Shown here one piece after another: positions 1 to 12,602 of a stretch of 64,000 bases of DNA. The stretch covers positions 30,144,338 through 30,208,337 of the forward strand of contig NC_081836.1 in assembly GCF_030867095.1 (NCBI RefSeq). The letters are read 5' to 3'. The notes beneath the pieces were generated by a model. That model was not told the origin of the DNA, did no database searches, and was given only the letters and a program-made list of their open reading frames with translations. The position numbers and the translations under genes were made by a program. The stretch comes from Alligator mississippiensis. Taxonomy: Eukaryota > Chordata > Crocodylia > Alligatoridae. Position 1 is the stretch's first letter, and each line of letters begins with the position of its first letter.

Positions 1-2869
1 AGCTGGCCCTTTAGAAGCAAGACTTTTTTATATGCAAGGCACAATGGAGGATGGTGCAAAAAGAGAGGGGAACTGAAGGGGCACTGAGGAGGGCAGAGTG
101 AGAAGTTCCCACAAGGAAGCAGAAATGAAAAAGGGCAAAGATCCAAGTCGGGGAAGAGAGAATCCTACAGAGCTGCAGGCAAGCAGAGCAGACCTCCAAG
201 AGAGGAGCGAGTGTTTTCTGGGTGTTGTTGCACCAGCGGGCCACTAGCAGTCTAGGCAGAATGGTAAGTGCAGCTTCCCGTGACAGAGGACAACAGGTTT
301 CCTCCCTCCACTGCTCCTGCAGCAGCTGCACACAGCAGATGGGAGGTGCTGGGGTACTGTCATGCCCTGTGCTGCCCATCAGGAACCACCGTCCCCAAAA
401 CTGGCTGCTATCTGACGTGCAAGCAGCGTGCCCATGTGAGGAGCTGTGAGGCATATCCACTGCACTTGCTGGGGTGTTGCTTGACCTGGTCCCTCAGCCT
501 GCCAGTCATGTGAATGGGCAGTTAGTGCTCAGATTGCCAACTCCCCCATGCTCAGAAGAGATGTGCTCCTTCATTTGGCACCCTTCTGAAGAGCCATCTC
601 CTCCTCAGGGAGGTGCTGAAATAAAGGCATGACAGGGCAGGGCCTAGACCCTAGCCTCCTGAGCACAGCCCCAGCTTCCAGGCAGAACAAGAAGCCATCT
701 TCTCCCCTAGTTTGAGAGACAGATCCTGGAAACATAAGCAGCTACCAGAGCAGCCGCGATGTCTGCCTGGGTGTGCAGTCTGACTTGCTAGTTGTGGGAG
801 GCTGGAACTGCCCCATGTACCTCAATGGGATGTCAGTGCTGAGACTCACTGCTCAGGGCATGGGTCACCAACCTCATGGGGGGGGGGGGCTCTGTCTGTG
901 GGAGGAGCCCTCCAGCAGTATCTAAACATACAATATAACATCCTGCCCCCTCACCCCCCAACTCCTTCCAACTTGGAGGGGTGGAAGAGGGGTGACAAGG
1001 GACCTCTGTTGCTTCTGAGAAGAGAGAGGCCCCACATGGCTACTGGTGCTCTGTGGCAGAGACACCGCTCACAGCCCCTCAGGCTTCAGTATGGCCCTGG
1101 TCATTTTGGGAGCTTCTATCTGCCCAGAGTAGCAGTGCCAGCTCCTTCCTCCAGCTGCTGACTCTCATGGGGGCAGCTCCTGCTACTTGAAGGGATGGAT
1201 AGGCCACAAAGAGCCCCCCCCCCAGGACGGTTGTGAACTCCCAGCCTGTCCCTACTCAGGTGGACTCCCACTCTGAAGGGGGGCCAGGGCCAGGGCAGTA
1301 GAGGGTCAGTCCCACAGAAAGCTCCTTCCTCCTCACCTGGCTCCCAGCCCCTCTCCTCCCCTCCCCCCAGCACTTTCCTAGTAATCTGTGCCAAGCCAGA
1401 ATAGGGGCCATACCACACCTGGGAGGGCAACAGGCTAGGGAGTGGGGTGCAGTGTCACATGGATCAGATGAGCCTCCACCAGGTCCCAGCATAGTTAAGA
1501 CAGTCAACCCTGCTTGGGGTTGAGCCTGGGACCACAAGTACTGGAAATGCAAGCCTTTAACACCAGAGAAAAAAGGACAGGATCCCCCAGCTAGCAGCTA
1601 TAGCATGCTTATAACACTCTAGCTGCATAAGCCAGGTGGCTAGGCAGGGAGATCCATCAGCATAGAGCAGAAGCTAAAACAAATGAGGAAATGGGACTGG
1701 AGTAAAAGCCACCCATGCTGCTCCTGAGATCATGCTGGAAGGGCAGCAGATAGCTGGGGGAAGGCTGGCAAGCCATAGCCTAGGGATGGCTAGTAAGAAG
1801 ACCAAATCCAGCGGCAGCATGAACAGCATGAGGTCCTGCCCAATGGATGGGCAGAGACAGCAGCATCCCTCTGATGGACAAAGAGTGAGTGAGTGGTGAG
1901 GACAGGGCCTTTCAGTCTTCAGTTCATACTTTGCCCTGGGCCACCGGGCAGCCACCCAGGACAGAATGAAAGTGGTGAGAACAAAATGAAAGGGAGGGGG
2001 CAAGCTGGGGAGATGGGAGACCAGGCATGGAGAAGCGCTGCAGCCAGGCTGGTCGCCTAGGGAGGCAGGTCTATAAGCCCTGGCCCAGTCCAAAGCATCC
2101 CAGTGCAGAGACCTGGCAAAGGCATGAGCCAGGATGAAGACACCACATGCCAGGACAGCAAGTCTATGCAGCCTATTACTTTTGGGTCCATCTAGCTTCT
2201 CAGTGGGGCTGGGGCCTCATAGCATGGAGAGGTCCCAGCTCCACAGAGGCAGGTACTAAGCTCCCTGAGCACAAGGACCTGCTCCCAGCCCCAGAGACTG
2301 CTACTCCAGCCTAGGAGCCAGACAAGAGGTGGGTGCAACAAACAGATCAGGGAAGCATAAGGCAAGAGCCAGACAGAGCAGGGTTAGAGTGATACACAGC
2401 ACATGCTTTCCTCACCAGCCCCAAACATGCAAGTCCAGAGACACCATAAGGCCAATTACTTAGCCTTCAGTAAAACAGTTCAGTAAGAATTGATCTGTGA
2501 GCAGCTTTGATGGGAATCCTGATCTCAGCCTTGGGGAGCAAACCCCTCCAGGAGACCACTGGGTTCTGCCAGCAGCAGGGAGGTAGGAGCCTGCCCCTTG
2601 ATGACAGGCGTCTACCGATTACAGCTCCACCTCACTTCTCTCTGGCCTGACCCAGGATTCAACAAATCAGTCAGGATGGAAGAAGAGCCTGTGGTTTATT
2701 GCTGCTGCATCTCTGCATGTGCTTAATCTCATCATTAGTCATTTTATGAGATGCAGGACCTGCTGCCAGTTTAGCCTTACCCTGCTGGGCCCATAGGTGC
2801 CATGGCTACAGGTATCCTCGGGGGCCAGGCAGGAAACACTGGGACTAAGGCAAGGACCTGATGCGGGGG
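1..2869. other. Non-coding or unassigned DNA left of the CpG island
   Basis: No exon could be recognised. A G-run lies at about 879-889 and a C-run near 1217. If the CpG island drives a leftward gene, this is its first intron. Confidence 0.4.
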
Positions 2870-3625
2870 AAGGCAGAAGCCAGCCACAGGGGATCTGCTG
2901 AACAGGTCGGGGGGAGTGGGCTGAGCGCCGCGCTGTGTCCCCCTGCCCAGCTCCAGCTCGAGGAGCGCGGGGCAGGCGGGATCGCTGCCGGCGGCGCGGG
3001 GCCGGGGCTGCCGCCCACGTGCGCCTGGGCTGGCGGGGAGCCCGGACGAGGTCCCCGCGGGGCCGGCACGGGGGCAGGCGGCACCAGGCGCGACCTTCGC
3101 CCGAGGGCTGCGACGCCCGGCGAGCGGGGGCCAGCCGCGAAGCCGCGGGTCCCCGACTGCCCGGCGGCGCTTCCCGGGGGGCCGCGGCCGGAGCCAGCCC
3201 GTTTAGCCATGCCCGCGGCGGGCAGGGAGGCGGCCGGGGCGCCCCGACAGCGATCCGCTCCGCCCGGCTTCGGCACCAACTTTTCCCGCATCGCCCGCGG
3301 CCGCGCTCACCTGCGCATCCTCCGGCCGCCGCGGCGCAGCTCCCGCCCCAGGCCCAGGTCCAGCTCCAGCTCCAGCTCCAGGTCCAACTCGGCCCCATCC
3401 CGCCGGAGCCCGCCTGCGCCGGGCAGCCCCGTCCCCTCCCGCCCAGCTCCGCTCCCCTCCCCTCCCCGCGGCCGCCCCGGCCCCGAGCCGTGCCGCCCCA
3501 CGCCTCCCCCTGGCGGCAGGAACGCGCCGGGCTGCCGGGCCGCGCTCTGGGGGGGCGGGCCCAGACCGCTCGCAGCCTCCCGCAGGCCGGACGGGCACCG
3601 GGGCTTAGATGGTCCCAGGCCCTGA
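2870..3625. promoter_or_regulatory. CpG island, probable promoter and first exon of an unidentified gene
   Basis: The stretch is very rich in G+C and CpG against ordinary flanks, with GC-box-like sequence. On the minus strand GATGCGCAG|GTGAGCG is a strong donor, exon edge at 3311, so a first exon would lie just above 3311 and the rest of the gene to the left, partly outside the window. The minus frame open into this donor has no ATG start in view and reads (E/D)L repeats from a six-base tandem repeat, so coding status is unclear. I cannot name the gene. Confidence 0.55.
3353..3390. repeat. Six-base minisatellite (CCAGCT)n within the CpG island
   Basis: About six imperfect copies of a CCAGCT/CCAGGT unit occur in tandem. 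Read on the minus strand in one frame it gives alternating Glu/Asp-Leu codons. Confidence 0.8.
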
Positions 3626-4375
3626 GAGCAGAAGTGGCTCTGGCTTGCACATCAGGCAAGGCATATCCGAGACCAGCGTCTGGGCTTGATGGGTTCTGGG
3701 TCCTCCATGTGTTTCAGTCATCCTGGTCACTTAGAACAGGTCGGTTCCAGAGCAAGGTGAATTTCTTTCTTGGCTGATAAATTAGTCATTGAGAGATACC
3801 GTTCCAGGGAGGCAAACTCCACGGATTCAAACTGAATGTGAGGACTGAATAGTTTGGGTACAAAAACAGGGAACAAATCAGAAAGTGTGAAAGGTTTTGT
3901 GCCAACATTTGCACAGTGGAGTATTTTAACCTTTCATTTTCAAATTATGTCTTAGTTTAGAAAACTGACATTTAAGTACAAAATTCTCAGTAAGGGATAC
4001 ATCAACCCAAACTTGGGTGCACTTCATTTTCAGATCCAGTTAAATGCTTCTACTGATCAAAAATGGATGTTCTTTGTTTTGCATTGACCTGAAACATTTT
4101 TAAATTTTTTTTGAATCACTGAACTGAAAAATCCATTATCCACTCAGCTCCCTTCCTTTTACTCTTCTTGCATCTAGTTAGTTCCTGGTCAGGTGTTCAT
4201 GCACTGACATAACACTGCACAGTTTGCAGTGAATTTCTGAGTCATTTGATTGTTTTTTCTTTCCACCAAAAGGCATATTTTAATGGGAGAAATCATTATA
4301 TTCATACTGAGTTTAGCATACCTTTATTTAAATTTAGGGTAATATTTGACTTGCTGCTTTGTGTGCGTCACACAG

Positions 4376-4496
4376 TTACATGTATATGTATGTGTGTATA
4401 TGTGTGTACACACACAGCTGCATATATACATGCGTATGTATGTGTGTATACGTATATCTCTGTCTACGCACTTTCTGTGTATACACACATATGCAA
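4376..4496. repeat. TG/TA-rich simple repeat
   Basis: A degenerate alternating run of TGTA, TGTG and TACA words covers about 120 bases, giving both direct and inverted matches. Confidence 0.8.
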
Positions 4497-5103
4497 GGGC
4501 TTTAATTTAGTGGTTCTGCCAAGTTCAAAGGCATTGAGAACGCTCAATGCCTCCTAGGATCGGGTCCAAACTTTCCAGACAGCAGACAAAGCATGAACCA
4601 GCCATTGCTTAAAAATGTACACCAGTCTGTTTGCAAACACAGAAGGTGCTGCCTAGTATCAGCCCCAGCACCTGATCCTGTCTGCAACAGGGTGTGAGCC
4701 AGTGGGGGGGTGGTGTGTGTGTGTGGAGGGAGGGGTGTGAAATGCCCACAAGAGTAAAGCTCCACTTCAGATGTGTGAACTCTTCTCTTTGGCACTCAGA
4801 GCAAACACCCCAATCCCGGGAAGTAACTCAAACATAGCCATGCTTGCAAGGACAAGCCTTCTTGTGGTGACAAGTGTCATCATCACAACAAAGGGGAGCA
4901 GCTGTTTGCTCTTGGGAGCAAGCAGCTAGCTCCATGTCCCAGGAGCCAGGCCATGTCAGTCAGGATGCTGCACAGCCTGCAGGTTGAACACATGGTGCTT
5001 GGGTCTCCAAGGCAGCCCACACCCAACCTTGTCTGCATTACAGAAACCATGGCCCACAAACTCCACAAGTCCCACCATGCCACACTGCTCCACCCTGGGC
5101 ATG

Positions 5104-5345
5104 TCTACATGAAATGCTACTGCACAGTGGTTACTGCACATTTTATTTAGTACTTGGATAAGCAAGTACTAAATAAATGCACAGTAACGGGAGCTACTGT
5201 GCAGTAGTGCTGATGAACGTCTTTTTAGTGACACTACTGTGTAGTAGCCTAATAATACTGCGCAGTGGCACATTAGCAGTGTTGATGCTGTACTGCGCTA
5301 CTGTGCAGTATTATTTGGCTACTGCGCAGTTAGTGTCTTGTGTAG
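5104..5345. mobile_element. MITE-like element built of palindromic TACTGYGCAGTA words
   Basis: The ends are imperfect inverted repeats: TCTACATGAAATGCTACTGC at the left and, read in reverse, TCTACACAAGACACTAACTG at the right. Inside are about eight copies of the palindrome TACTG(C/T)(G/A)CAGTA, plus a longer hairpin AGTACTTGGATAAGCAAGTACT around 5150-5170. There is no coding capacity. A clear target duplication was not found. It resembles non-autonomous DNA elements; I do not know its family name. Confidence 0.6.
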
Positions 5346-5349
5346 AGGC

Positions 5350-8300
5350 ACCCCCTGGGCTGTAAGGGAGGCTGTTTGGATCAGGGTCATACGTTGCATG
5401 CTGGGACCTGTAGTCTACCTGGCCCACCAGTGGTTGCAACTCTCTCCTTTGCACACCCAGCCTCACTCAGCCCTGCAGGCTCCAGCCAGTTGAGCTGCTA
5501 ACATATGGCTCCCAGCCAGGCTAAGTTTAGGCAGCCCCAACACAGGGAGCTCTGTGCTCACTGAGCAGGGGCGTGTGCTACCTGTTCTCCAGACTTGCCC
5601 TGGCCTGGAGCAAGAATGGGATTTGGGTCTCACGGGACAGGAAGTGTGTTTGTGGGCATCTCTCCAAGCCCCCAGGAGGAGGAGGCGGGCGTGACTTTGG
5701 ATATGTTTCAGCATTGGCCTTTGCCTCTGTTGCAATCGCTCTTGTGACCTGACCCTGGCTTGAATGCCATCCAGGCAGGGAGGAAAGGACCGTGTCTAAC
5801 TACAACCCTCGTTTAATTCTGTTGAAACAAGAAAACACCCACCAATTTTTTTTACCATGAAGAAAACTCAAGCAGCAGACCCATGCCACCCAGTGGTGAT
5901 GGGGACCATTGCATGTGAAACCCTTAAGAAAAGCCCTTGGCTTTGCAGTGTTCATCCTATTCCAGGCTCCTTGGAAATGAATCAGGAGCTGACCGTGCCC
6001 AGCCTGAAGCCATTGCATGTTGTGTGTGTCAGAGGAGGAAGGGAACTTGAGGGGATCAGGCTTCATGAGGCCATGAAAGAAACCAGCATCAGCTTGGGAG
6101 GCTCCTGCCAGTACCTCATGCGGTGTCATTTAGCTGTCCAACTCAAGGATTCTTAATGGGCTAGTCACCACTGTTGCTTGGTGCCAGCTATGCAATGTAA
6201 AGGTAGGAGATAAATTAAGAAGCACTGAGAGCTTCAGAAGCCAAATAGTGGGCTGGTATAAGATGGCACAGTTCTTCCAAAGTGGTACCACGTTGTGTCA
6301 GCAGGAAACTTAGCCTCAGATGGGTTTCATTAGGGTATGTGGCCTGTATGTCAGAAGCAGGTTTGGCATGCAGTGGTTTATGTTCTGGATGTGGGGGTGG
6401 GAGTTCGTTGGGCCATGTGAGTTTCCACTTCGCTCCAAGTGTGTGCATGTTGGCCAGGGCGCCCCTCCTGTACTCGGCACTGGAATCCGGGTAAGCGGAG
6501 ATGTGAGCCTGGCTTGGCTTTGCAGGTGTGAAGACATGTGAAAGCCTTCCTGCCTCCAGTGCCCATGGGGATGACTGAGCTGGAGAGGGAACTGTTTCCT
6601 CCCCTTGTCCTGCCAATGAGAAGGATAACAAATTTAGTCTTTGTCTTTCTAGGGAAGCGACAATGATGAATGGACAAGATGGATATCAGCTTTCTCTGTG
6701 GCAAATGCAGGCTGTTAAAAATAGCACCAAGGATACACGGAGCAGCTGATTTAGCAAAACAAGCCTGGGAAGGTAAAAGCTCAGCATTGCATTGGTCTAC
6801 CTGCTGGAAACGAACTTGAGTAACCCCACTGTTTTGTGGGTCCCTGCCAGAGGGGGGGGCTGGGTCATGTCTCAGGGTCAGGCTTCTCTCAGTGCCCCTC
6901 TTTAGGGCTCACTGGATTGGGCCTTCTCAAACCTCGGTGCCCTCCCAAAACCCACTTCCCCCATTTCCCAATCACAAACACTCCCCTTGTCACACCCCAG
7001 TGAATGCTGTACCGCCTCACAGACTGCCCCCGGCCTTGTGCTAAACAAACACACCTGTGCCTGCCTTGTGTGGGAAGGAGGAAGCTGGTGAGACAACCGT
7101 AAGTGGCTACCAGGCCTCCGCACCCTGTGGTTTCCTGGAGAGAGCTCTTCAGACCCGCTGAGATGTTCCACAGAGGTTTGTGACACCACCAGGCACAGAA
7201 TTGCTCTGGCTTGTATTAGACACGGTATCTGAATAGCTGACTGGACCGATGCAGGTCTGACCCCATTGAAGTCAATGGCAAATCTCAACTGGCTTCACTG
7301 GGCAGGGGTTTTCCCCTTTGAATCAGCAAAATAGGGCAGCAAGTCATATGAATGCCCCCAAGCAGCCTCTGTACAGAGGCAGCTGAGATCAAAACTGGTA
7401 TCTAAAAAGCAGTAAAAAATTACAAACCCTGACCAAGGCCAGTTTGCTCTGCAGCCCTGAGCACTCTGCCCCCTCCTTTCTCATCTCCTGCCCCTCTTGA
7501 TCAAGAGGAACAGCTTGGATAACAACCCTCCAATCAAGGAAGATAAGAATGGATCCCGCTTGATTAGCCCCTGAGCTCTCTCCAAACCAGGACAGGGAAG
7601 ACAGTGACATATAAGAGGGCAGACAGTGACCCTCAGGCCACTTTCCCACCCCAGTGAATCCAAGCAACAGCTCCCTTCTGTGCCTGGCTTCTTGTCCCAC
7701 CCAGGGGACACTTATTCCCCGGACAAGGGCTGCCTGGCATGTGCATCCATATGTTGCTATGGAAATGCCATGCAGAAGTCTCTGCAGTGCCCTCCTGAAG
7801 GGCCCCTAAATCATAAGCAACCTGCCAGCCCTGGGTGAGGCCAGTGGCCAATGTTCTCCAAGGTCCTCACTTTCGTCCCGACTGCCTCTTCTTGTCCCTC
7901 CATTTCCCGCCTTTCTCTTCGCTGCAGACAGCATGTCACCTCTGCGCCACCCCCCACACGTCATCCTGCATTGAGTTCATGCTCCATATGGCTCTTCCCA
8001 TGTGATTTTCAGATGCACCCACACCCAGGGGTGGATCCTGAGGGGCTGCAGTGGTGTTGTTGCATCCCTCTCTCAGACCGCATATGGGGAGCGGCAGCTG
8101 GTGACTTTTTTTTTAAGTCTCTGAGGTGAGAATCTCCCCTCTTCCTTCTCCTCCATGCTCAGTGGCACACCCTCTCCCCTCCCCTCTCATTCCTCTCCTC
8201 TTTGCCCACTGATGTCTCTGCTGTCCCTGGCTGACCTGGGGGAAGCAGGGGGCTCCTGTCCAGCTCTAGCCTGGCTTTATTGGGAGGCCTCATCTGGGGG

Positions 8301-8815
8301 TGGCAGCAGCAGTGGATGAGCTCCCTTTGCCTGCCTGGTCCCCCGGGATGTTGCCCACCAGCCCAGGAGCAGGCTCTGGGAGGGGGAAACCTGCTGTCCT
8401 CAGCTGGCCCCAGCTCCCCATGCAGCCCAGCTGAAGTGGGGCAGGAGCAGCTCTGGAGCTCCCCCTACCCCTGGGCCAGCTGGGACAGCAGGAACAGTAG
8501 CAGCAGTGGGAGACGGGAGGAGGAATGGGAGGCAAGGGCCACCCCCCTTTTACAAAATCCTGGCTCTGTCTGTGCCCACACCTGTTTTCCTTAAGCTGAG
8601 CACCCAAAATATGGGGGGCCAGAATCTCCAGATGTCTGTGAGAGGTCAGGCCTCCTTTCCTCTCTCTGCCACTGTGACTATCTCAGAACGCAGGCCCTGC
8701 GGCTCTCTCCACTCTGTCCCCTAGAGCTGTGAATTCAAATTTGACTCCAGGGCTGTACTATTGCTTGGTGCCAAGCTAGCTCAGCTTCTCTCTCCTCTGT
8801 CACCATTTTCAATCC
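5350..8815. other. Non-coding intergenic stretch
   Basis: No gene signal is seen. A relic with the word CCCCATTGAAGTCAATGG lies at about 7230-7312 (L3/CR1-type). Nothing else stands out. Confidence 0.5.
7230..7312. repeat. Ancient L3/CR1-type interspersed repeat relic
   Basis: It contains the sauropsid repeat word CATTGAAGTCAATGG followed by CTGGCTTCACTGGGCAGG. Assignment is from remembered consensus only. Confidence 0.4.
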
Positions 8816-8818
8816 CCA

Positions 8819-8902
8819 AGGGGCTGATTTCCAAAAGTACTGAGTGCTCTTGGCTTCAATTGTACCAACAGGAGCTACGGACACTCAGCCCCCTGAAAGT
8901 CA
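8819..8902. repeat. Imperfect palindromic repeat relic
   Basis: The left arm GCTGATTTCCAAAAGTACTG pairs with the reversed right arm TGACTTTCAGGGGGCTGAG. This matches the 'ctgattttcaaaagtgctgagca' palindromic repeat common in turtle and crocodile DNA. Confidence 0.5.
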
Positions 8903-11262
8903 TGTGCTAGGAATTGGCTGATGCCCACGTACCTGGCAAAGATTGACCTGCAGATGCAGCTGCTCTTCCAAAAGCATTTGATCATCCATTTCTTTCCTGC
9001 TCTTTCTAGGCAACCATTCAGCAGGATCACTTTGTTGAGCCGATGCTCCCGAGGGCAAGAACACCAAGACCTGGACAAAGGTGAAACATGTAACAGCCTC
9101 TGTTCCCTGTTCTGCAGCGGAGCCATCTGTCTGATGGAAAGGCTGGCTGGGGCAAAGGAGAACCTGCTGTCCCCATGAGGCATGGGTTTGCCCACTGTGC
9201 CTGGATGGTGTTGTAGCCTGTAACAAGCACCTGATGCACATGCTTTCAAGTGCATTTTGACAAGTGCCAGTGCCTCTGTCTATGGGCAGGGCAGTGCCAC
9301 CCAGTGAGCCCCTGGTGTCTCTGCACCTGACCTGGGCACTGCCAAGCATAGACCATCCGGAGTGACTCTACCCATCAAGCCCCTTGTGCTCTGTACCTCA
9401 TAGCAGACTGTGGAGATGTAATGCTCTTACCCACCAAGCAGCAGAGTGTGGCAAATCAGATGATACCTGCTGCCTGGTCCCTGGGAACTGTCTGTGTGGT
9501 GGGGCTGAAGGTCGTGGTCCTGCACCCTCAGTCTCCAGCCTGTGGGATCCCCAGGCAAACTCACCCCTTGGGCTGCCTCTGCCCTGGAGTCCCCCTACCC
9601 CTTCCCTTTCAGCCCCAAAAGGGCTCACTGAGAGAAGGTTGCCATAGCTTTGGTGCAGGGAGCCCTAGCAAGTATGGTCATTTGTAACTCTTTTAAAACC
9701 TCAGTTATTAGAATTAACCTGCTAGCTGCTGGGGTTTTGCAGGGAGGCTTCGCCGAGTGAGCTGTGGACAGAGAAACAGCAACTAAGGGAATGTGGTCTG
9801 GCAGAAAACTTGGGCACAAGTTGTCTCTCCTGTCTCTGGTGCCCCTGACAACAGCACTGTGGCTCAGCAGGCAGCCTCTACCACGCATGGGCCAGGACAT
9901 GAGCGATGCCTGCTGTTCTGCAGGGACATACACAAGGAGGAGGAGAATGCCCCATGTTCACAGCGTGGCACATATAGCAGAAACACAGACATCCACTACA
10001 GATGTACACCCCTCAGATAGCCTCACACTAGGACCATGCACCACCCACACTCACAGCACGTGCTGCAGCTTCACATACAGGGCCTCACTCAGAGGTACAA
10101 AGGCCTCAGAAGACACACACATCCGATTCACGAGGAGATACAAGCAGCACAAAGCAAAGCAGAGATCTGTGAACACACCCTTACATGATAACAACACTTT
10201 CCCCTCAGAGCAGAGGCTTTCACTGACATGCACAAAGGCTGAGGCACAGGCGCACACTAGCTGATACGCAGACACACACCTGCAGACTGAGATGCCCACA
10301 CTGCAGCACAGCTGGATTAACAGTCAGAAAATGTTCAACTCGCTATGCAGAGCCCAAAATAGAGCAGCCTGAAGGATAGTGTGCTGCTTTTTATAGCAGC
10401 ATATCAATCCCGGGAGACGGAGGCTCTGCAGAGCATGGCTAGTTGGAGATGCAATGAGAGCAGCTCCTGACTCAGTGCTTGCATCAAGACTAGCAGCGCA
10501 TTCCCCAGAGGAAGGCACCCGCAGACCTGCAGGCTTAGCACTGGGCATTGCAGAGAGAACGTCAGGGCTCCCCACCAGTTAGTTTCCTGCTCAGCCACAG
10601 ACCACAGTGCCTTTCCATTGTGTTGCTTGCTGCAGGATCTCTGTGTGAAAGGGTCATTTCATTCTGCCTTGAGGGAAAGGTGGCACCACCTCATAGGAAC
10701 TCTTTAGCCCTGTGTTTCAATTGCTGCCAGGTGCAAAGTATAGCTTGTTTAAACTAGCAAGGTATGATTTACTTTGTCTATCAGTCAGCTGCTGCTCCTA
10801 GGAGACCCGTGGGCGCCTAGCTTAGATTGTAGTTTGGGTCCTGGCTGAGTGGTGTAGGCTCCCAGGAGTGGTGTGAGTCTCTGTCCAGTTTCCGTAGGCT
10901 GAGGAAAAGTAGTTGCATGTGGAATTTAGGGCCTGCCTGAGCTACAAACAACTGCTTTGGGGAACCAGCTCAGCAGTTCCGGTCAGTAGGAGGGATGCAG
11001 GCCCAGGCCTAATCCAGAGCCAGGGGACAGCAGTGTCTTGTCAGGTGGAAACCTTCTGGTCTTCTATACAGATTGGAGCCAAGTGGTGCTGAGCAGGATC
11101 CATCAGGAGGCTGTATGTGCAGAGCACATGGGACTCCAGCAGAGAAGGGCCCTGGCTATATCACTAGTGCACTTACCCACCACTTCCTCTCACCTGTGGC
11201 CAACCAAGGTGCTAAGCACTCAGCCAGAAGATGCAGAGGAAGCTTGTCAGCCATTGTGGGTG
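8903..11262. other. Non-coding intergenic stretch
   Basis: No exon, RNA gene or recognisable repeat was found. CA-rich words are scattered near 10050-10290. Confidence 0.4.
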
Positions 11263-11376
11263 TGTCTTTATGATACACTAAATGCATAGTAGACTAATTC
11301 TACTGCACATCCATGCATCACGGCAAAAGCTGTGTTAATGCAGAATAGAATTAGTCTACTGCACGTTAGCATCACT
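11263..11376. mobile_element. Left part of a palindrome-rich MITE-like element, split by CR1
   Basis: It contains ACACTAAATGCATAGTAGAC, TTCTACTGCAC and a long inverted pair (TAGACTAATTCTACTGCA against TGCAGAATAGAATTAGTCTA). The same words as the 5.1 kb element resume at 12603 after the CR1, so the CR1 appears to have landed in this element. Confidence 0.5.
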
Positions 11377-12598
11377 TGTTTCCTTCTACGACCAGGCAAC
11401 TCGCTACCTGGATAAAAGCGAGGTTGACATTGTAAACCAGACTTCCAAAAGGCCTTTGATCTGGTATCGCATGATGTTCTCATGGGAAAACTGGAGGATT
11501 GTGGGCTTAACTGCTCAACAGTCAGGTGGGTAGGAAGCTGGCTGCAGGGTAGGATCCAGAGCTTTCTAATCCAGAGATTTCTAATGTGTTGTCCTAGCGA
11601 GAAGTGGCCAGTGGTGTCCCTTGGGGTCCATGCTTGGTCCAGTGCTTTTCAACATCTTTATCAAAGATTTGGATGTGGGGGTGAAAAGCGCAATGGCCAA
11701 GTCCATGGATGACACCAAGTTATGGGGGAGCATGGTCACGCTTGAAAATAGGCTGCAGATACAGGTGGACCTAGACAGGCTGGCAGGTTGGGTGGATTGG
11801 AACCAGATGAAGTTCAACATTGAGAAGTGTAAAGTGCTCCATCTGGGGATGAACAATCCTCAACGTACTTACAGGCTTGGTGGCACCAAACTGACTAGTA
11901 CCATAACTGAAAGGAACCTAGGGGTAATAATAGACCAGGGGTTGTCAACCACGGGTATGTGTACCCTTGGGGGTACTTTGAAAGGTGCTGGGGGGTACGT
12001 GGGGGCAGGTGGGGATGGAGTGCCACCACCTCACGCCACTGCCTCACAGGAGTTGGGCCGGGGCAGGGCGAGAGCAGGGTCATACAGATGCTACACTGCC
12101 GCTGCTCTGCCACACTTCAACAAGGATGTGGAAAAGCTTGAGAGGGTCCAGAGAAGAGCCACCCATATGATCAGAGACTTGCAAGACAAGCCATACGAGG
12201 AGAGGCTAAGGGACTTGGGTCTCTTCAACCTAAAGAATAGAAAGCTGAGAGGGGATTTGGTAGCAGCTTACCACTACATCAGGGGAATGCATCAAGGGCT
12301 CAGCAAACAACTGTTCACCAGAGCATCCTTGGGGAAAACCAGGAATAATGGCCACAAAGTCCTGGAAGACTGTTTCAGGTTTAACACTAGGAAAAACTTC
12401 TTCACAGTCAGGGTGTCCAGACTGTGGAATAAGCTCCCTCCAGAGGTGGTACAGTCACCTACCCTTCAAGAGGAGATTGGACGGTCACCTTGCTGGGATC
12501 ACCCGACCCCAGTTGTCTTTCCTGTCTAGTGCAGGGGCTGGACCCCATAATCTTGCAAGGTCCCTTCCAGCCCCTAACAATTTATAAATCTATGAATC
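11377..12598 (+). mobile_element. CR1 LINE, 5'-truncated, interrupted
   Basis: Translated pieces read FYDQATRYLDKS, then FQKAFDLVSHDVLMGKLEDC (the reverse-transcriptase motif A region) broken by frameshifts, then GPVLFNIFIKDLDVGVKSAM, SMDDTKLWG where a functional CR1 has FADDTKLWG, KCKVLHLGMNNPQRTYRLGG and the end FNTRKNFFTVRVSRLWNKLP. The 3' end is TCTATGAATCTATCTATGAA, the CR1 octamer type. The copy lacks the endonuclease and is dead. A hAT-like fragment at 11936-12118 has replaced part of the thumb region. Confidence 0.88.
11936..12118 (+). mobile_element. hAT-like MITE fragment inside the CR1
   Basis: It begins CAGGGGTTGTCAACCACGGG, a typical hAT non-autonomous terminus, directly after the CR1 codons for NLGVIID. 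It runs through a GGGTATGTGTACCC hairpin and ends without a matching terminus where CR1 sequence resumes, so one end and part of the CR1 have been lost. Confidence 0.6.
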
Positions 12599-12602
12599 TA
12601 TC

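Noticed and set aside
1674-2093. 139-codon minus frame with hydrophobic stretches
   Set aside because: The hydrophobic runs follow from CT-rich sequence; no start context, family or splice support.
2739-3659. Long open frames on both strands over the left CpG island (up to 306 codons)
   Set aside because: CpG-rich DNA is poor in stop codons; the frames are Ala/Pro/Arg/Gly-rich, and the longest minus frames begin at TTG or GTG rather than ATG.
5104-5345. Palindrome array read as a CRISPR array
   Set aside because: The repeats are short self-complementary words with irregular spacing in a vertebrate context; there are no spacers of constant length and no cas genes.
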